Shown here in pieces: positions 6,724-9,048 of a stretch of 9,048 nucleotides of DNA. Position 1 is the stretch's first letter. Each line of letters opens with the position of its first letter. The stretch comes from CAYVXE01 sp964455375 (GTDB taxonomy: Bacteria > Zhuqueibacterota > Zhuqueibacteria > Oceanimicrobiales > Oceanimicrobiaceae). The stretch lies in assembly GCA_964455375.1 (NCBI GenBank), contig CAYVXE010000156.1, positions 1 through 9,048 on the forward strand, read 5' to 3'. A program made the position numbers and the translations under genes. The notes under the pieces were generated by a model, which made no database searches, was not told the origin of the DNA, and was given only the letters and a program-made list of their open reading frames with translations.

Positions 6724-7353
6724 TACCGGCTGTGATTCCACGTCGTTTCGCACGATGTAGACATGGTCACCAGACGTCATTCCGGCGGCGTTGGCCTCAT
6801 CCGTGTCGAGGTGAAAGTCCAGTACGAATGTGGGATCTACGCGGATGAGCACATTTCCGAAAATGGTCGTCCGGGGTTCATCTCTCGGGTCAAAAGATTT
6901 TTCTGAAAATGGCGCTACAAACACGCGTTGGCGGTCGCGAACGCCAAATAATCTCGCTTCGCGCGGGCTCATGTGAATGTGCCGCTGCGGGATGATAATG
7001 CCTTCCGGCAAAATCAGTTCTCCTGCCGGCCCAATCAGTTTTGCACCCGGTGAACCGGCTAAATCACCCGAATATCGTACCGGCGGATCGATGCCCAGCT
7101 TAATGGCGTCTGTTCTGGAGATTTCCAATTGCGTCTGTCCGCGTGTGGGGCCGACAATGCGGATGCGGTTGATTTTGCCTTTCGGCCCTTCAACATCGAT
7201 GGTTTCCTGGGCGGCGTACTGTCCTTTTTGCGAAATATCGCGCAGCACCTGCAAGTGATGCCCGATGCCAAACAGAACTTCTAAGTCTTTTTGTGAAATA
7301 TGAAAGTGACGATTGGAGACACCGACGGGAATGAGTTTAGGTGAATGTCGCAT
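6586..7353 (-). CDS. pduL: PduL-type phosphate acyltransferase, C-terminally extended
   Basis: A 255-residue phosphotransacylase of the PduL family, which converts acyl-CoA + phosphate to acyl-phosphate + CoA and so regenerates CoA for the aldehyde dehydrogenase. The two PduL domains are complete. GVSNRHFHIS (11-20) gives His16 and His18, GPTRGQTQLEISRTD (68-82) gives Arg71 and Glu77, PQRHIHMSP (122-130) gives His125 and His127, and DFHLDTDEAN (179-188) gives His181. These correspond to the zinc ligands and active-site Arg known from PduL structures. The catalytic domain starts almost at residue 1, so the N-terminal encapsulation peptide common in BMC PduL is missing. Instead about 45 residues are added at the C-terminus (from about 210), resembling the EutQ N-terminus. 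The gene begins 3 bases after the dehydrogenase stop, so translation is probably coupled. Confidence 0.93.
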   Translation of the reverse strand: MRHSPKLIPVGVSNRHFHISQKDLEVLFGIGHHLQVLRDISQKGQYAAQETIDVEGPKGKINRIRIVGPTRGQTQLEISRTDAIKLGIDPPVRYSGDLAGSPGAKLIGPAGELILPEGIIIPQRHIHMSPREARLFGVRDRQRVFVAPFSEKSFDPRDEPRTTIFGNVLIRVDPTFVLDFHLDTDEANAAGMTSGDHVYIVRNDVESQPVRNRKLITEHDVRQAMMQHRKIIVPDGALITPAARDLAKAHDVFDV

Positions 7354-7356
7354 TCC

Positions 7357-8952
7357 CTATCGCCTGCTCTTCATAAATTCAGAGACGATCGCCTCAACGT
7401 CTGTTTCACTCATGGCTGAGGAACCGTACTCGGTTTGTCCTGTGGGTTCAGGCGCTTCGGATTGATGGGTTCCGGGGGTGGCTGTTTTTGCTCCCTTTCG
7501 GGAAACATTTGCCGATAGCGCTTTTTGATACGGTGCTTCCCGGCGCTGCCAGTTGTGATAAACATTCGGGTGCCATGTGACATCGGTACGCGGCATGGAA
7601 AACGGCTTGGTTTCGTAAGCAATCCGTTTGATGTTCATGAGGTGGTGTGCCGTAATGTTATCGGAGGTAATATTTCGGCCGTAACTGCCGCAACCCAGGG
7701 TTAATGAAGGCATGAGCTCGTTTGTGTAACCGACCGATCCAATGGATGACGGAGTATTTACAACCACCCGGTAGGCAGGTACACGCAGCCCAAATTCACG
7801 GACGATGCTTTCATCTTTCGCATGAATACAGGCGGTGTGACCGCGGCCGCCAAAATTCAGGACTTCAACACTCCTGCGAGCGCCTTCTTCCCAACCATTG
7901 ACTGTATAGAATGCCAGTGTTGGAGATAATTTTTCAGCAGAGAGGGGATAATCTTTGCCCACTCCCGCAAGTTCGGCGATGAGAAGACGCGTCCCTTCGG
8001 GAAGGGTGATTCCGGCTTTCTGTGCCATGACCTGCGGCGATTTGCCGACCATTTGCGGGTTGATCAAAAAGCCAGTGGTCACCAGAACATTCTGGAGTTT
8101 TTGAGTTTCGATCTGATCTAAAAAGTAAGCCCCCTGATTCTGCAATTCAGATTTAACCCGGTTCTTTACCGGGGCATCAACGATGAGAGCCTGTTCCGAG
8201 GAGCAAAGGGTTCCGTAATCAAACGTTTTTCCGGTGACAACGTCCTGCACGGCTTTTTTCACATCGGCAGAGCGGTCGATGTAAGCGGGGACGTTGCCCG
8301 GGCCAACACCGTAGGCAGGTTTTCCCGCGCTGTAGGCGGCGCGTACCATCGCCGTTCCACCTGTTGCCAGGATCACATCTGTGTCCGGGCTTTTCATCAA
8401 TTCATGGGTTGCTTGCAGATTTGGAAGCGTCAATACGTTAATGAGTCCTTCCGGCGCCCCGGCAGCGGTTGCGGTGTCACGCATCAGGTTGGCCGCTTCC
8501 ACGATGCAGTTCATTGCTCTCGGATGCGGCGAAATGACGATGGCATTTCTTGTTTTCACTGAAATAATGATTTTATACATGGCGGTGGAGGTCGGATTTG
8601 TCGTAGGAACAAGACCGGCAACCACGCCAAAAGGTTCAGCGATTTCGAGGATTTTGTTTTTTTTGTCGTCGTTGATGACACCCACAGTACGCAGTTCACG
8701 GATGGATTCATAGATGTCGCGGGTGGCAAACTGGTTTTTCCGTATTTTGTCCGGCACATTGCCATATCCGGTTTCACGAACCGCCGCTTTCGCTAATTTT
8801 TCAGATGCCTGAAATCCCGTTTCTGCAATGGCAGCGACGACATTGTCTACTTCCTCCTGGGAAAAATCTTTAAAAATAAGATGTGCTTCCCTTGCCCGCG
8901 CACATAAATCTCTGACTTGTTGAATCGCCTGTAAATCTTTATCGTAGCTCAA
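7357..8952 (-). CDS. CoA-acylating aldehyde dehydrogenase, BMC-type
   Basis: A 531-residue enzyme of the PduP/EutE/acetaldehyde dehydrogenase (acylating) family: aldehyde + CoA + NAD+ to acyl-CoA + NADH. Visible are the cofactor-binding region with PTTNPTSTAMYK (116-127), SPHPRA (141-146), TGGTAMVRAAYSAGKPAYGVGPGNVP (197-222), the catalytic Cys250 in TLCSSEQALIVD, and FGGRGHTACIHA (367-378). The catalytic domain ends near residue 475; a proline- and glycine-rich linker and an amphipathic helix follow, as in BMC cargo. The start is TTG: AAAGGA (8959-8964) stands 6 bases before it, an in-frame stop lies upstream, and the first in-frame ATG is codon 125. The partner PduL follows after 3 bases. 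The substrate (acet-, propion- or lactaldehyde) cannot be decided, because no signature enzyme is in the window. Confidence 0.94.
   Translation of the reverse strand: MSYDKDLQAIQQVRDLCARAREAHLIFKDFSQEEVDNVVAAIAETGFQASEKLAKAAVRETGYGNVPDKIRKNQFATRDIYESIRELRTVGVINDDKKNKILEIAEPFGVVAGLVPTTNPTSTAMYKIIISVKTRNAIVISPHPRAMNCIVEAANLMRDTATAAGAPEGLINVLTLPNLQATHELMKSPDTDVILATGGTAMVRAAYSAGKPAYGVGPGNVPAYIDRSADVKKAVQDVVTGKTFDYGTLCSSEQALIVDAPVKNRVKSELQNQGAYFLDQIETQKLQNVLVTTGFLINPQMVGKSPQVMAQKAGITLPEGTRLLIAELAGVGKDYPLSAEKLSPTLAFYTVNGWEEGARRSVEVLNFGGRGHTACIHAKDESIVREFGLRVPAYRVVVNTPSSIGSVGYTNELMPSLTLGCGSYGRNITSDNITAHHLMNIKRIAYETKPFSMPRTDVTWHPNVYHNWQRREAPYQKALSANVSRKGAKTATPGTHQSEAPEPTGQTEYGSSAMSETDVEAIVSEFMKSRR
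7360..7413 (-). other. Predicted encapsulation peptide of the aldehyde dehydrogenase
   Basis: The last 18 residues (514-531), MSETDVEAIVSEFMKSRR, form a short amphipathic helix with V519, I522, V523, F526 and M527 on one face and acidic and basic residues on the other. It is joined to the enzyme by a linker of about 38 residues (476-513) rich in P, G, T and S. A flexible linker plus terminal amphipathic helix is the hallmark of BMC encapsulation peptides. Helix and linker are seen; targeting is inferred. Confidence 0.7.
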
Positions 8953-9048
8953 TTTGAATCCTTTTATATTATTTATTTTAGATCATGCGTGTTCGGTTAA
9001 GCGATAGATAGTTTTAGGTAAAGTCTTTAAAAAACAATAGTCAAACTT
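8953..9048 (-). promoter_or_regulatory. AT-rich upstream region with a weak candidate promoter
   Basis: About 96 bases upstream of the dehydrogenase hold the AAAGGA ribosome site (8959-8964) and, on the minus strand, TTGACT (9039-9044) with the poor -10 candidate TACCTA (9015-9020) 18 bases away. No gene end is recognisable. The dehydrogenase could start its own transcript here or be read through from genes beyond the window edge. Confidence 0.2.

Noticed and set aside
1..9048. CRISPR array, tRNA, rRNA, insertion sequence or phage genes
   Set aside because: No regularly spaced direct repeats, no tRNA-like fold, and no transposase or integrase reading frame was seen.

Overview
The window reads as chromosomal DNA of a Gram-negative, heterotrophic bacterium. 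It encodes a predicted outer-membrane beta-barrel protein, two predicted lipoproteins and a periplasmic-type peptidoglycan hydrolase. The moderate GC content, the AT-rich intergenic DNA and the gene mix would fit an environmental lineage around the Bacteroidota/Calditrichota/KSB1 part of the tree. That placement is a guess, because no taxonomic marker gene is present.

Left part (1-2048): a plus-strand beta-barrel 'transporter-like' protein is followed by about 400 bases that hold only the tail-like remains of a minus-strand reading frame. A minus-strand lipoprotein of unknown function comes next. Its promoter diverges from that of pckA across a 218-base intergenic region, which also holds palindromes in the pckA leader.

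Centre (2049-4096): a complete ATP-dependent phosphoenolpyruvate carboxykinase (pckA) is followed by a gene-free region of about 440 bases with strong inverted repeats, probably a dispersed palindromic element.

Right part (4097-9048): four minus-strand genes, read right to left. First is a CoA-acylating aldehyde dehydrogenase with a TTG start and a C-terminal tail that looks like a bacterial-microcompartment (BMC) encapsulation peptide. It is followed after three bases by a PduL-type phosphotransacylase with an unusual C-terminal extension resembling the N-terminus of EutQ. These two make the core 'aldehyde -> acyl-CoA -> acyl-phosphate' step of a catabolic BMC, recycling CoA inside the shell. 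No shell protein or signature enzyme lies in the window; if the reading is right, they should lie beyond the right edge or elsewhere in the genome. After a 136-base gap carrying a dispersed repeat come a NUDT22-like Nudix hydrolase and a PBP4-type D-Ala-D-Ala carboxypeptidase lipoprotein, 16 bases apart and probably co-transcribed.

The most interesting content is the aldehyde dehydrogenase/PduL pair with its unusual termini, and the bacterial NUDT22-like protein linked to a cell-wall gene.
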